A stretch of DNA of 64,000 nucleotides from Rosettibacter firmus (GTDB taxonomy: Bacteria > Bacteroidota > Ignavibacteria > Ignavibacteriales > Melioribacteraceae). The stretch is taken from NCBI RefSeq assembly GCF_036860695.1, contig NZ_JAYKGJ010000002.1, positions 502,001-566,000 of the forward strand, read 5' to 3'. Positions 9,868 through 18,934 of the stretch are shown here, piece by piece. Both the position numbers and the translations under genes were made by a program. Each line of letters starts with the position of its first letter. Positions within the stretch are counted from its first letter, which is position 1. Below the pieces are notes generated by a model. The model had not been told where the DNA came from, made no database searches, and saw nothing but the letters and a program-made list of their open reading frames with translations.

Positions 9868-11898
9868 ATGTGTGGAATATTCGGTATAATTGCACGTGAA
9901 GTTGATCTTAATAGAAAAAATCTTATTAGTAAACTTGAGTATATAGCAAAACTGTCTCAAGTGAGAGGTAAAGACTCCTCAGGAATAGCATTCAGATTTG
10001 AATCAAATAGTACATTAAAGGTTCTTAAAGGTCCCTTTTCGGTTGATATTTTATTAAAATCAAATGAATACTTGAAATTAAAAAAGGAGATATTAACTGA
10101 AAATGAAAGAAAATTATTTATAGGATTTGGGCATGCACGGTTAGTAACAAACGGTACCCAGTTAGAAGATGTAAACAATCAACCAGTTATTAAGGACGGA
10201 ATTGTTGGGATACACAATGGTATAATAACTAATGTTGATGAGTTATGGAAGAAGCATAATTATTTAAAAAGGGAGTATGAAATTGATACCGAATTTTTCT
10301 TTAGTTATATAAGATATTTAATTAATAAATATGACGGTAAGGTTAGTCCTGCAGAGGCTTGTTTAATAGCAAATTCTGAAGTGATTGGCACAATATCAAC
10401 TGCATATTACGATACTTATAGCGACGTTTTTATAATTTTTTCAAACTTTGGTTCACTATATGTTTTAACAGATCAAAAAGAACTTATTATATTTGGTTCT
10501 GAACGAAACATTCTACTTCAGTTAATTAAAAAATTTGATGATTTTAATGATAGTAAATTCATAATTAAACAAATAAAACCCTTAAGTGGATATCAAATTA
10601 ATTTAAACAATTTTTCGATTACTGAATTTAACTCTAAAAATATTAATGATGTTGAAATTATTAAGAATTTAGATAAGTATTATAAAATAGATATTATTAA
10701 TTTAGTCGATTATAAAAAACAATTACATGCAGTTATAGATCCTAAAATTTTCTCTAATTTGTTAGTCACCAATAGTGAAAGAAAATTATTAGAATATAAC
10801 ATAGATCGAATTTCTAAATTAAAAAGATGTAGCAAGTGTATATTACCAGAAACTTTTCCATTCATTGAATTTGATGATAAAGGTATATGTAATTATTGTA
10901 GAAATTACGTACCTAAGAATAATCCTAAACCTGTAGAGCTTTTATATGATTTAGTTGAGCCATATCGTAAAGTAAATGGTGAGCCCGATTGTTTAGTCCC
11001 TTATAGTGGTGGAAGGGATAGCACTTTTACCTTACATTTTGTTAAAAAAATTCTTGGTTTGAATCCAATTGCATTTACATACGACTGGGGAATGGTGACC
11101 GATCTGGCAAGAAGAAATATTGCAAGAGTATGTAGTAAACTTGGAGTAGAAAATATAATTGTTTCGGCAAATATACACTGGAAAAGAGCAAATATTAGAA
11201 GAAATATTATAGCCTGGTTAAAAAAACCACATCTTGGGATGATACCTTTATTTATGGCAGGTGATAAATTTTTCTTTTATTATACTAATAAGATAAAAAA
11301 ACAAAATAATATCAAATTAAATATTTGGGGTGAAAATCGTCTTGAAAATACAGATTTTAAAACTGGTTTTGCAGGTATTTCGCCAAATTTTAATAAAAAA
11401 AGAAATTATTCTTTAAGTGTTTATGATCAACTAAAACTATTTTATTTTGTGGGTAAAAATGTATTATTAAATCCTAGATATTTAAATCAATCTGTTATTG
11501 ATTCATTAGGATCTATTGTTTCAAGATATATATGGCCTAAAAAAGATTATTATAATTTATTTGATTACTATAAATGGGATGAAAACGAAATTGAAGATTT
11601 AATTTTAAAAGAGTATGAATGGGAAATGGCAATTGATACTAATGCAACTTGGCGGATTGGCGATGGAACATCTGCATTTTATAATTATATATATTATACT
11701 GTAGCTGGTTTTAGTGAATATGATACATTTAGAAGTAATCAGATAAGAGAAGGAATGTTATCGAGAAAAAGAGCTTTAGAATTAGTTAATGAAGAAAATA
11801 AACCTAGATACGAATCTATAAAATGGTACTTAGAAATTTTAGGATTAGAATTTACATCTGTAATAAAAAAAATTAATAAGATTAAAAAATTATACTAA
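9868..11898 (+). CDS. fused class-II glutaminase / N-acetyl-sugar amidotransferase
   Basis: A 676-residue two-domain protein. Residues 1-265 form a class-II (Ntn) glutamine amidotransferase: Cys2 in MCGIFGII is the nucleophile, and GHARLVTNG and HNGII match GlmS/AsnB glutaminase motifs. From about residue 320, RCSKCILPE and GICNYCRNY give a two-CxxC zinc-like site, and PYSGGRDSTFTLHF is a PP-loop ATPase, as in the WbpG/PseA N-acetyl-sugar amidotransferase family. The protein probably converts a sugar N-acetyl group to an acetamidino group using glutamine-derived ammonia. Known WbpG enzymes use separate HisH/HisF-like ammonia partners; here the ammonia source is fused and of a different class. 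An asparagine-synthetase-like amidation is the alternative. Confidence 0.82.
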   Translation: MCGIFGIIAREVDLNRKNLISKLEYIAKLSQVRGKDSSGIAFRFESNSTLKVLKGPFSVDILLKSNEYLKLKKEILTENERKLFIGFGHARLVTNGTQLEDVNNQPVIKDGIVGIHNGIITNVDELWKKHNYLKREYEIDTEFFFSYIRYLINKYDGKVSPAEACLIANSEVIGTISTAYYDTYSDVFIIFSNFGSLYVLTDQKELIIFGSERNILLQLIKKFDDFNDSKFIIKQIKPLSGYQINLNNFSITEFNSKNINDVEIIKNLDKYYKIDIINLVDYKKQLHAVIDPKIFSNLLVTNSERKLLEYNIDRISKLKRCSKCILPETFPFIEFDDKGICNYCRNYVPKNNPKPVELLYDLVEPYRKVNGEPDCLVPYSGGRDSTFTLHFVKKILGLNPIAFTYDWGMVTDLARRNIARVCSKLGVENIIVSANIHWKRANIRRNIIAWLKKPHLGMIPLFMAGDKFFFYYTNKIKKQNNIKLNIWGENRLENTDFKTGFAGISPNFNKKRNYSLSVYDQLKLFYFVGKNVLLNPRYLNQSVIDSLGSIVSRYIWPKKDYYNLFDYYKWDENEIEDLILKEYEWEMAIDTNATWRIGDGTSAFYNYIYYTVAGFSEYDTFRSNQIREGMLSRKRALELVNEENKPRYESIKWYLEILGLEFTSVIKKINKIKKLY

Positions 11899-12120
11899 AT
11901 TAAATAAAATGAAAGATTCCTTTTTATTTATTTGACAACTATAACTAATTCATTAAAAATAGATATTATTGTTCTCCTTAAACGTAAATGTAGCTAATAA
12001 TGTTTTTTATTTTTAGTAAAAAGTACTTTTTCTAAGTTATAAGTATATTTTTAAGTGTATTGTATTTATCAGTATTGTTTATAAATTTCATTTTAATGTA
12101 ATATTATAAATATTTTAAAA

Positions 12121-13188
12121 ATGAATATTTTAGTAGGAGAAATAAGTAGTTATAAGGCAATAGTTATTTGTAAATATATTAAAAAAAACTATGCTAATAT
12201 TAATATAATTTCTTATGATTATAAAACTCAAATAAAAGGTCTAATTACTAAATATACTGATAAACATTTTCAAATTAAAAAAAAGGATATTAATTCATAT
12301 ATTTTTGAATTGATAAAATTAATTCAAGAAGAAAAAATAGATGTTTATTTACCGATTCATAGTGATTTTATTGGTATAATACTTCAAAATAAACAAGCTT
12401 TTGGTAAAACATTATCTTATTTAGGAGATTTTGAAAGCTATCAAAAACTTCATAATAAAAATTTAATACAAGAAATTGTAAAAGATTTAGATATAGTTAT
12501 TCCTTATAAATATGAAACTTTTAAAGATGCAAAATTACCATTTGTTGCAAAACCTATTTCAGGATCATCATCCAAAGGAGTTTTATATTTTTTTAATGAA
12601 AATAAAAGAAATAAATTCTTTAATTATGACTTCTCTAATTATATTTTTCAGGAATATATACAAGGTACGGGATGTGGCTACTCAGTTTATGCTGTAAATG
12701 GGGAAATTAAAATAGGATATGGGCATTTAAGACTTGCAGAATACCCAATAAGTGGCGGGTCAAGTGTTTATAGAACTTCTTTTTATAAAGAAGAAATGTA
12801 TATTATTGCAAAGAAAATATTTGAAAAGATTCCATGGACTGGCTTTGCAATGTTTGAATTCAAATTAACTCCTAAAGGAGAATTAATATTAATTGAAGTT
12901 AATCCAAGAATATGGGGTTCAATTAACCAAGGTCTACAAAACGGTATAGATTATTTTGAACCCATATTAAAAGCTAAAAAGAAAGACATAAAAGAAAATA
13001 AACAATCTAAAAAAATTAATACCTATCTTTCGCCTCAAATTTATTTATCTCTTCTATTTTATTTAATAAGAGGAAATATAAAACCTTTAATTTTATTTCT
13101 AAAAAACGTAAGGAATAATAAAGCTGATGTGTCATTATTTGATGATCCAACAGGGTGGTTAAGTATTTTATTAAGAAAAATATTATGA
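12121..13188 (+). CDS. ATP-grasp ligase (carbamoyl-phosphate-synthase-like)
   Basis: A 355-residue ATP-grasp enzyme. A pre-ATP-grasp Rossmann-like domain covers about residues 1-110. The ATP-binding part holds PFVAKPISGSSSKGV (about 140-154) and FQEYIQGTGCGYSV; the metal-binding end is LILIEVNPRIWGS (about 258-270). Such enzymes join a carboxylate to an amine via an acyl phosphate. It heads a three-gene set with a HAD phosphatase (9 bp downstream) and a polysaccharide deacetylase. One idea is that it acylates an amine exposed by the deacetylase. The substrate is unknown. Confidence 0.8.
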   Translation: MNILVGEISSYKAIVICKYIKKNYANINIISYDYKTQIKGLITKYTDKHFQIKKKDINSYIFELIKLIQEEKIDVYLPIHSDFIGIILQNKQAFGKTLSYLGDFESYQKLHNKNLIQEIVKDLDIVIPYKYETFKDAKLPFVAKPISGSSSKGVLYFFNENKRNKFFNYDFSNYIFQEYIQGTGCGYSVYAVNGEIKIGYGHLRLAEYPISGGSSVYRTSFYKEEMYIIAKKIFEKIPWTGFAMFEFKLTPKGELILIEVNPRIWGSINQGLQNGIDYFEPILKAKKKDIKENKQSKKINTYLSPQIYLSLLFYLIRGNIKPLILFLKNVRNNKADVSLFDDPTGWLSILLRKIL

Positions 13189-13197
13189 AAAAAAATT

Positions 13198-13731
13198 ATG
13201 AAAAAAATAAATGTAATTGATCTTGACAATACATTGATTAAGTTTGATTCTTTTAAAATCTTCACAATCAAATTTCTTAAAAAGGGTGATTTTTTATTAG
13301 GATTTTTGATTTTATTGAGAAAGATTAGAATATTAACATTAGAAGAATTTAAAAGAAAAGTGATATTAAGATGTCGAAAAAAAAGAAATTACAATAAATT
13401 TATAAGAGAATTTGCAGATTATATCATGGAAAATATTAACCAAGAAATATTCTTAAAGATCAATTTAATTTCGGATGAAAATACCATTAATATTTTAGCA
13501 AGTGCATCTCCATCAGATTATGTTAATCTAGTAGCTGAAAAACTAGGATGGGAATCAATTTCTACTTTAGTTACAGTTGAAAAATTTTTTCATAATTATG
13601 GGGAAAAAAAAGTACTTAACCTTCTAAGAGAATATCCAAGAGAAAAATTTTTTTATAATTATGCAATTTCCGATAGTATATCAGATTTAGAATTATTAAA
13701 ATTGTTTAATAATTATGAATTGGTTTCTTAA
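13198..13731 (+). CDS. HAD-family phosphatase
   Basis: A 177-residue haloacid-dehalogenase-fold protein. Motif I is DLDNT near residue 8, motif II is the Ser in ASASPSD (about residue 101), and the C-terminal acidic motif is SDSISDLELL (about 160-169). Layout and size resemble SerB-like phosphatases with a helical cap. It sits between an ATP-grasp ligase and a deacetylase, with a 2-bp gap to the latter. A second HAD occupies the same slot in the triad at 17.2-19.6 kb. The substrate is not known. Confidence 0.8.
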   Translation: MKKINVIDLDNTLIKFDSFKIFTIKFLKKGDFLLGFLILLRKIRILTLEEFKRKVILRCRKKRNYNKFIREFADYIMENINQEIFLKINLISDENTINILASASPSDYVNLVAEKLGWESISTLVTVEKFFHNYGEKKVLNLLREYPREKFFYNYAISDSISDLELLKLFNNYELVS

Positions 13732-13733
13732 TT

Positions 13734-14546
13734 ATGGATTTCACCCAAAATATTTATAAATCTTTTCTTGAAGCATTTGTATATAAAAATTTTAAATTTT
13801 ATACTATTTCTTCTTATTTAGAAAATAAAAAAAATAAAAATAACAGTACTTGCATACTTCTTAGACATGATGTTGATAGGTTAGCCAAAAATTCACTTGC
13901 TCTTGCTCAGGTTGAGCATGACTACTATATAAAGGGTACATATTATTTTCGTGTAGTACCAAAAAGTTTCAATCTGGTAATAATGAACAAGGTCGCTGAA
14001 CTAGGACATGAAATCGGTTATCACTATGAAGATGTTGATTTAGTGATTAAGAAATATAATATAAAAGTCAAAGACGAAAAAGATAAAGAAAAAATAATTG
14101 ATTTGGCTTATGAAAGTTTTTGTAAAAATTTGGAGATGTTACGTCGAAATTTTAATATAAAAACAATTTGTATGCATGGCAGTCCCAGATCGAAATTTGA
14201 TAATAGAATAATATGGGGAAAATATGATTATAAGCAATTAGGTATTATTGGAGAACCTTATTATGATATTGACTTTAATGAATTTGCATATTTTACTGAT
14301 ACTGGAAGAAGATGGAACAGTAATAAGTATAATGTTAGAGATAAAGTAAATAGTAAATTTAATTTTAATTTTAAGACCACACATGAAATAATTAATAATA
14401 TCGATAAGCTTCCTAATAAAATTTTATTCACGATTCATCCAGAACGATGGAGTGATGAATTATTTTCTTGGACAATTAATTTAATTTTACAAAATATTAA
14501 AAATATAGCAAAACGTAATTTGATCTTAATAAGAAAAGAAAAATAA
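13734..14546 (+). CDS. polysaccharide deacetylase-like protein (CE4/NodB-like)
   Basis: A 270-residue protein with the NodB-type features ILLRHDVDR (about residues 42-50, catalytic and metal Asp residues), LGHEIGYHYE (about 85-94, the H-x3-H metal pair), and KILFTIHPERW near the C-terminus. Enzymes of this fold remove N-acetyl or O-acetyl groups from sugars. It lacks a signal peptide and so probably acts in the cytoplasm on a sugar intermediate. It follows the HAD gene by 2 bp. Many cytosolic members of this subfamily have no assigned substrate. Confidence 0.78.
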   Translation: MDFTQNIYKSFLEAFVYKNFKFYTISSYLENKKNKNNSTCILLRHDVDRLAKNSLALAQVEHDYYIKGTYYFRVVPKSFNLVIMNKVAELGHEIGYHYEDVDLVIKKYNIKVKDEKDKEKIIDLAYESFCKNLEMLRRNFNIKTICMHGSPRSKFDNRIIWGKYDYKQLGIIGEPYYDIDFNEFAYFTDTGRRWNSNKYNVRDKVNSKFNFNFKTTHEIINNIDKLPNKILFTIHPERWSDELFSWTINLILQNIKNIAKRNLILIRKEK

Positions 14547-14571
14547 AAAAATATTATCTTTAATTTTTCAA

Positions 14572-15138
14572 ATGATATTAAATTACACTATTTTGATTAT
14601 AATGATTTTATGCCCCTCCTTGAATATCTTTTCGCAAAACGTGAATGAGTTAGAAATTACCAAAAATTATTTTATATCTATGAGTTATGGTTATCAAATG
14701 TCCGGAATAAAAGATGAAGATTTTAGAAAGGATAATTACGCTCCTGTCTTGATTTTTAATATTGGAAGGTGGATAAATCCAATTTTAGGAATTCAAATTG
14801 GATATCGTGGTTTTTATTTTTACTATATTATGGATGATTTTAAACACTATTATAATTTTCTATCCATTGATGGTTTAATAAATGTTAATCAATTTCTTAG
14901 TTTCAATAGAAAAAATTGGAATCTCATAATTAAAATGGGAGGAGGCCCTTTTTACAATCATACTTTTAAAAAATCTAATATTTATTTAAATGCAGGTTTA
15001 ATAAATTTTTTTAATATTTCAAAGGAACTACATTTACTATTAGATTTATCTGCAGTTATTGGCGATAAAATATATCAAGAAAATATTGATATTTTACCTT
15101 CGATTTCATTTGGTTTTAAATATTCGTTTACTTTTTAG
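14572..15138 (+). CDS. predicted outer-membrane beta-barrel protein
   Basis: A 188-residue protein that starts with a cleavable signal peptide (hydrophobic core, then NIFSQ, cleavage about residue 22). The rest shows alternating hydrophobic/polar strands with aromatic ends and finishes in FGFKYSFTF, as expected for a small outer-membrane barrel. No known family was recognised. It closes the cluster that starts with the first ATP-grasp gene, 25 bp after the deacetylase, and may help display or export the polysaccharide. Confidence 0.6.
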   Translation: MILNYTILIIMILCPSLNIFSQNVNELEITKNYFISMSYGYQMSGIKDEDFRKDNYAPVLIFNIGRWINPILGIQIGYRGFYFYYIMDDFKHYYNFLSIDGLINVNQFLSFNRKNWNLIIKMGGGPFYNHTFKKSNIYLNAGLINFFNISKELHLLLDLSAVIGDKIYQENIDILPSISFGFKYSFTF

Positions 15139-15494
15139 AAGTATTATATATCTTAATTTTGATGAAAATAATTTCATAGTTAAAAACAATAACTAATAAT
15201 TTTAAGATCATATGTTGAAACTATATTATTATTTCTAAAATTTTCTTTTTGGGAATGCAATAGTAATTAATAAGTAGAACACAAATATTTAGTAAAAAGC
15301 TTTTTATATGTAAATTTACGTGACTTATAAAGTTGTAAGTAATAGTTAACTTATACGAATATTCGAGAGTAATTTGTGTGTACTAATTACTAATTATTAC
15401 CGCGTATTCATGGAATTATGTTTATCCTGCCGAATTTATATCCTCATATACAGGAACAAAAAAATTTAATTTTGTACCTGTAGTCAATTGTAAA

Positions 15495-15725
15495 ATGAAA
15501 AACGTAATTAAAAAAGTTTGTTGATTTTATTGAAAAAGTAATAATAAAGCAAAGTTCACAATATCAATATTCATCTAAACTCAGAAAATTATATCTAAAG
15601 TTAGTACAAGTTATACTGGTATAACTTTTTACTTTATTGACATATAAATAACTTAAAGATGAAATTCTGCTTGAACAAATTGTGTTTTTTAATATTGGAG
15701 ATGAAGAATATTCCTTTTATAATTT
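15495..15725 (+). pseudogene. decayed relic of the AAA+/DUF4143-type ATPase element
   Basis: The DNA from about 15450 aligns base by base with the start of the ATPase gene at 27405. The leader with its palindromes, the ATG at 15495, and the first codons match, followed by a 2-bp deletion that shifts the frame. Further along, the Walker A region is still visible (ACTGGTATAACTTTTTACTT), then the segment encoding FNFEDDR (TTTAATATTGGAGATGAAGA). Similarity fades after about 15725. It shows that this ATPase unit once sat inside the polysaccharide locus. Confidence 0.7.
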
Positions 15726-15806
15726 CGTTAAAATGAATTGTCTGAATATTAATACATCAATTTTCGTTAATTAATAATTAACTTTTATGAAAAAAAATTT
15801 ACTATC

Positions 15807-16922
15807 ATGAAAATAATATCAGTCGTAGGTGCCCGTCCTAATTTTATGAAAGTTGCTCCAATTCATCGAGCTTTTCAAAATTTAATTCAAAAAAATAATT
15901 CTCTAAATTTGAAACATATGATTTGTCATACAGGCCAGCATTATGATGAAAATATGTCTAAAATTTTTTTTAATGATCTGGAATTGCCTGAACCTGATTT
16001 CTATCTCGGTGTAGGAAGCTCTTCTCATGCAAAACAAACAGCATATATTATGATTGAATTTGAAAAAATATTATTAAATGAGAAACCAGATTTAATAATT
16101 GTAGTTGGGGATGTGAATTCAACTTTAGCCTGCAGCTTAACTGCAGTAAAATTAGGTATTAAAGTAGCACATGTTGAAGCAGGTTTAAGAAGTTTTGATC
16201 GCTCTATGCCTGAAGAAATAAATCGAATTTTAACTGATTCGATTTCAGACTATCTTTTTGTAACAGAAAAAAGTGGTCTTGTAAATCTTAAACGAGAAGG
16301 AATATCTGATGAAAAAGTTTTTTTTGTTGGCAATTGTATGATAGATAGTCTAATAAGTTATCTTCCAAAACTTCCAGAACTATCAGATTTGAGTTATAAT
16401 CTGTTACCTAAAAACTATGTTCTTGTAACACTACATCGTCCTTCTAATGTTGATAATCCAGAACGATTAAGTGAATTAATAGATTTTATAAATAAAATAT
16501 CAAAGTATAAAAAAGTAATTTTTCCTGTACATCCAAGAACTCGTAAAGCAATTGAAAATAATTCATTACCAATTAATGATAAATCATCAATTTATTTAAT
16601 GAACCCGCTTGGTTATCTTGAATTTATTACTCTAATGAAACATGCTTTATTTGTTGTAACTGATAGTGGTGGTATTCAGGAAGAAACTACTTATTTGGGT
16701 ATTCCATGTATTACATTAAGAACTACAACTGAAAGACCAATAACCGTTGATGTAGGTACAAATTACCTTATAGGCGAAGATTTAGAATATGCATTTAATA
16801 TATGTGAAGAAATTTTTAATGGCGAGAAAAAGATAGGTAAAATACCAGAATTGTGGGATGGAAGAGCAGCTGAAAGAATAGTTAAAATACTTGTTGAAAA
16901 GTTTTTAAATATCAGTAGATAA
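15807..16922 (+). CDS. wecB: UDP-N-acetylglucosamine 2-epimerase (non-hydrolysing)
   Basis: A 371-residue protein matching the WecB/MnaA family over its full length. Visible motifs are SVVGARPNFMKVAPI at the N-terminus, GQHYDENMS, AHVEAGLRSFDRSMPEE (about residues 128-144), VTLHRPSNVDN and VTDSGGIQEE. It interconverts UDP-GlcNAc and UDP-ManNAc, the first step towards ManNAc or mannosaminuronic acid sugars in surface polysaccharides. It is flanked upstream by an ATPase relic. Another, badly decayed copy of the 3' half of such a gene lies at about 20060-20262. Confidence 0.93.
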   Translation: MKIISVVGARPNFMKVAPIHRAFQNLIQKNNSLNLKHMICHTGQHYDENMSKIFFNDLELPEPDFYLGVGSSSHAKQTAYIMIEFEKILLNEKPDLIIVVGDVNSTLACSLTAVKLGIKVAHVEAGLRSFDRSMPEEINRILTDSISDYLFVTEKSGLVNLKREGISDEKVFFVGNCMIDSLISYLPKLPELSDLSYNLLPKNYVLVTLHRPSNVDNPERLSELIDFINKISKYKKVIFPVHPRTRKAIENNSLPINDKSSIYLMNPLGYLEFITLMKHALFVVTDSGGIQEETTYLGIPCITLRTTTERPITVDVGTNYLIGEDLEYAFNICEEIFNGEKKIGKIPELWDGRAAERIVKILVEKFLNISR

Positions 16923-17243
16923 AAAAATAGTTGTAAAGAATATTTAATGAAATGTACTAAAATTATAGAGACTCCCATAAAAATAATTAAGTATGATTAA
17001 ACAGATTCAGGACTATTCCTTACAACTATGTAATTGAGAACTTATATTAACTGTTAAGAAAATATCTTTGAAGAATAAATAATTATGAAAGACTGAATTT
17101 GTTGAAAATATCAATTAAATCAGAATTAAAACTGAAGTGAGTATCTATGAAATTTCATATAAATTTGATTTTTACATTCCATTAATTTAGGTTATATGAT
17201 TTTAATGAAATTATTTATAATTCAATTATAATATGTTATATAT
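16923..17243. other. AT-rich spacer
   Basis: A 321-bp gap between the 2-epimerase and the second ATP-grasp gene. No intact frame or clear relic was recognised. Confidence 0.4.
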
Positions 17244-18293
17244 ATGATAAGAATATTGGTAACGGGTGGAGGAGCTCCAGGAATTAAAGGTACAATTTTT
17301 TCATTAAGAAATAACAGTGTATGTGAAAATGTTTTTATTGCTGTAACTGATGTAAAGGAAGATTGTGCTGGTAAGTATTTAGCAGATGAATTTTTTGTTA
17401 TAGCTCATTCTCGTGATAAAGAAAATTATCTACAACAAATATTGGATATTTCAAAGCAACATAAAATTGATGTAATTATTCCTCAAAATACATTAGAATT
17501 AGAAGTATTATCTGAACACATTAATATTTTTGAAAAAAATCAAATAAAAGTAGCTGTCTCAGAATATAATTCGCTACTACTTGTTAATAATAAATTTAAT
17601 CTTACGCAATTAGCAAAAAAATTAAATATTCCAGTTCCTGCTACATATATTGTATCTACATTTAATGATTTAGTAAAATATGCTAAAGAGCTGGGATGGC
17701 CAGATAAAAGAGTTTTAATTAAACCACCTAAATCTAATGGCTCGAGAGGATTAAGAATTATTGATGAACAATTAAATTATTTGAATCAATTTTATAATGA
17801 AAAACCTAATAATATATTTACTAAAATGGAGATCTTACATTCTATATTAGGGGATAAATTCCCTGAATTGATGATAACTGAATTTATTGAGGGCGATGAA
17901 ATTACTGTTGATGCTTTTAGATATTCTTCTAATGAAATTTTTATTCCCAGGATACGCAAACAAATATTAAATGGTATTAGTTTTATAAATGAATACTATG
18001 AAAGTGATGAAATTATTCATTATTCAAAAATATTAAGTGAATCAGTAGATTTAAAATATGCATTTGGTTTTCAATTCATAATTGATAAAAATAAAGTTCC
18101 ATATTTGATAGAGTGTAATCCAAGAATTCAGGGCACGATGGTTTTTAGTACCTTGGCTGGGTGTAATCTTATCTATGCAACTGTTAATGCTTTGTTAAAT
18201 AAAAGGATTCCAGATTTTAATCTAAATAAAAATACAAAATTATATAGATACTGGGGGGCGATAGGTATAAATGATAAGATGATAATTGTTTAG
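17244..18293 (+). CDS. ATP-grasp ligase (carbamoyl-phosphate-synthase-like), second copy of triad
   Basis: A 349-residue ATP-grasp protein with an N-terminal Rossmann-like GGGAPGIKG segment (about residues 8-16), the ATP-binding VLIKPPKSNGSRGLR (about 155-169), ITEFIEGDEITVDAF, and the metal-binding VPYLIECNPRIQGT (about 287-300). It belongs to the CarB-like ATP-grasp group common in polysaccharide loci. It starts a three-gene operon, with the HAD gene 2 bp downstream and a PIG-L deacetylase overlapping that. It is clearly different in sequence from the ATP-grasp gene at 12121, so the two triads are not a recent duplication. Confidence 0.83.
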   Translation: MIRILVTGGGAPGIKGTIFSLRNNSVCENVFIAVTDVKEDCAGKYLADEFFVIAHSRDKENYLQQILDISKQHKIDVIIPQNTLELEVLSEHINIFEKNQIKVAVSEYNSLLLVNNKFNLTQLAKKLNIPVPATYIVSTFNDLVKYAKELGWPDKRVLIKPPKSNGSRGLRIIDEQLNYLNQFYNEKPNNIFTKMEILHSILGDKFPELMITEFIEGDEITVDAFRYSSNEIFIPRIRKQILNGISFINEYYESDEIIHYSKILSESVDLKYAFGFQFIIDKNKVPYLIECNPRIQGTMVFSTLAGCNLIYATVNALLNKRIPDFNLNKNTKLYRYWGAIGINDKMIIV

Positions 18294-18295
18294 AT

Positions 18296-18934
18296 ATGAT
18301 AAATGATAAAAGCACATATAAATATAAAGTGTTTATATTCGATTTAGATAATACTATTTATGATGAGATGTTATATTTAAATAAAGCGTATGAAAAAGTT
18401 GTTAAAGAAGTTGTTAACAGAAATCAGAACTTTAAATATGAAAAAAAACTATTGAATTATTTAATAAAGACCAGAATAAATGAAGGTCGTAAAAATATAT
18501 ATCAAAAATTTATCTTAAAATATAAAATCAATAATTTTACAATTGATGATTTTTTATATTGTTTACGAAATGTAAGATTAAAAAAGAATTCTATTTTACC
18601 ATATAAAGAAATAGAAGAGTATATAAAAAAAATAGGTAAAAAAAGTAAGATCTATATTTTAACTAATGGGAATTATATACAACAAAGAAATAAGTATAAA
18701 GCTATAAAAATACCATATAAGGATAAAATAAAAGTAATTTATGCATCAAAATCTGGCTATGAAAAACCAGATCCTTTATTAATAATAAAACTTATAAATA
18801 AATTAAAAATAAATCGAAATAATATATTATTTATTGGTGATTCAGAAATTGATTTTCAAACTGCACAAAATGCTAAAATCGATTTTTTACATGTAAATAT
18901 TTTAAAAAAATTATTGAACTCATATGGAATATAA
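18296..18934 (+). CDS. HAD-superfamily hydrolase
   Basis: A 212-residue HAD phosphatase. Motif I is FDLDNTIYDE (about residues 15-24), motif II is YILTNGN (about 119-125), the Lys of motif III is in GYEKPDP, and motif IV is LFIGDSEIDFQTAQNA. The helical cap between motifs I and II fits a phosphoglycolate-phosphatase-like subfamily. It is packed between an ATP-grasp ligase and a PIG-L deacetylase (11-bp overlap with the latter), so it probably handles a phosphorylated sugar or acyl intermediate of that pathway. Confidence 0.83.
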   Translation: MINDKSTYKYKVFIFDLDNTIYDEMLYLNKAYEKVVKEVVNRNQNFKYEKKLLNYLIKTRINEGRKNIYQKFILKYKINNFTIDDFLYCLRNVRLKKNSILPYKEIEEYIKKIGKKSKIYILTNGNYIQQRNKYKAIKIPYKDKIKVIYASKSGYEKPDPLLIIKLINKLKINRNNILFIGDSEIDFQTAQNAKIDFLHVNILKKLLNSYGI

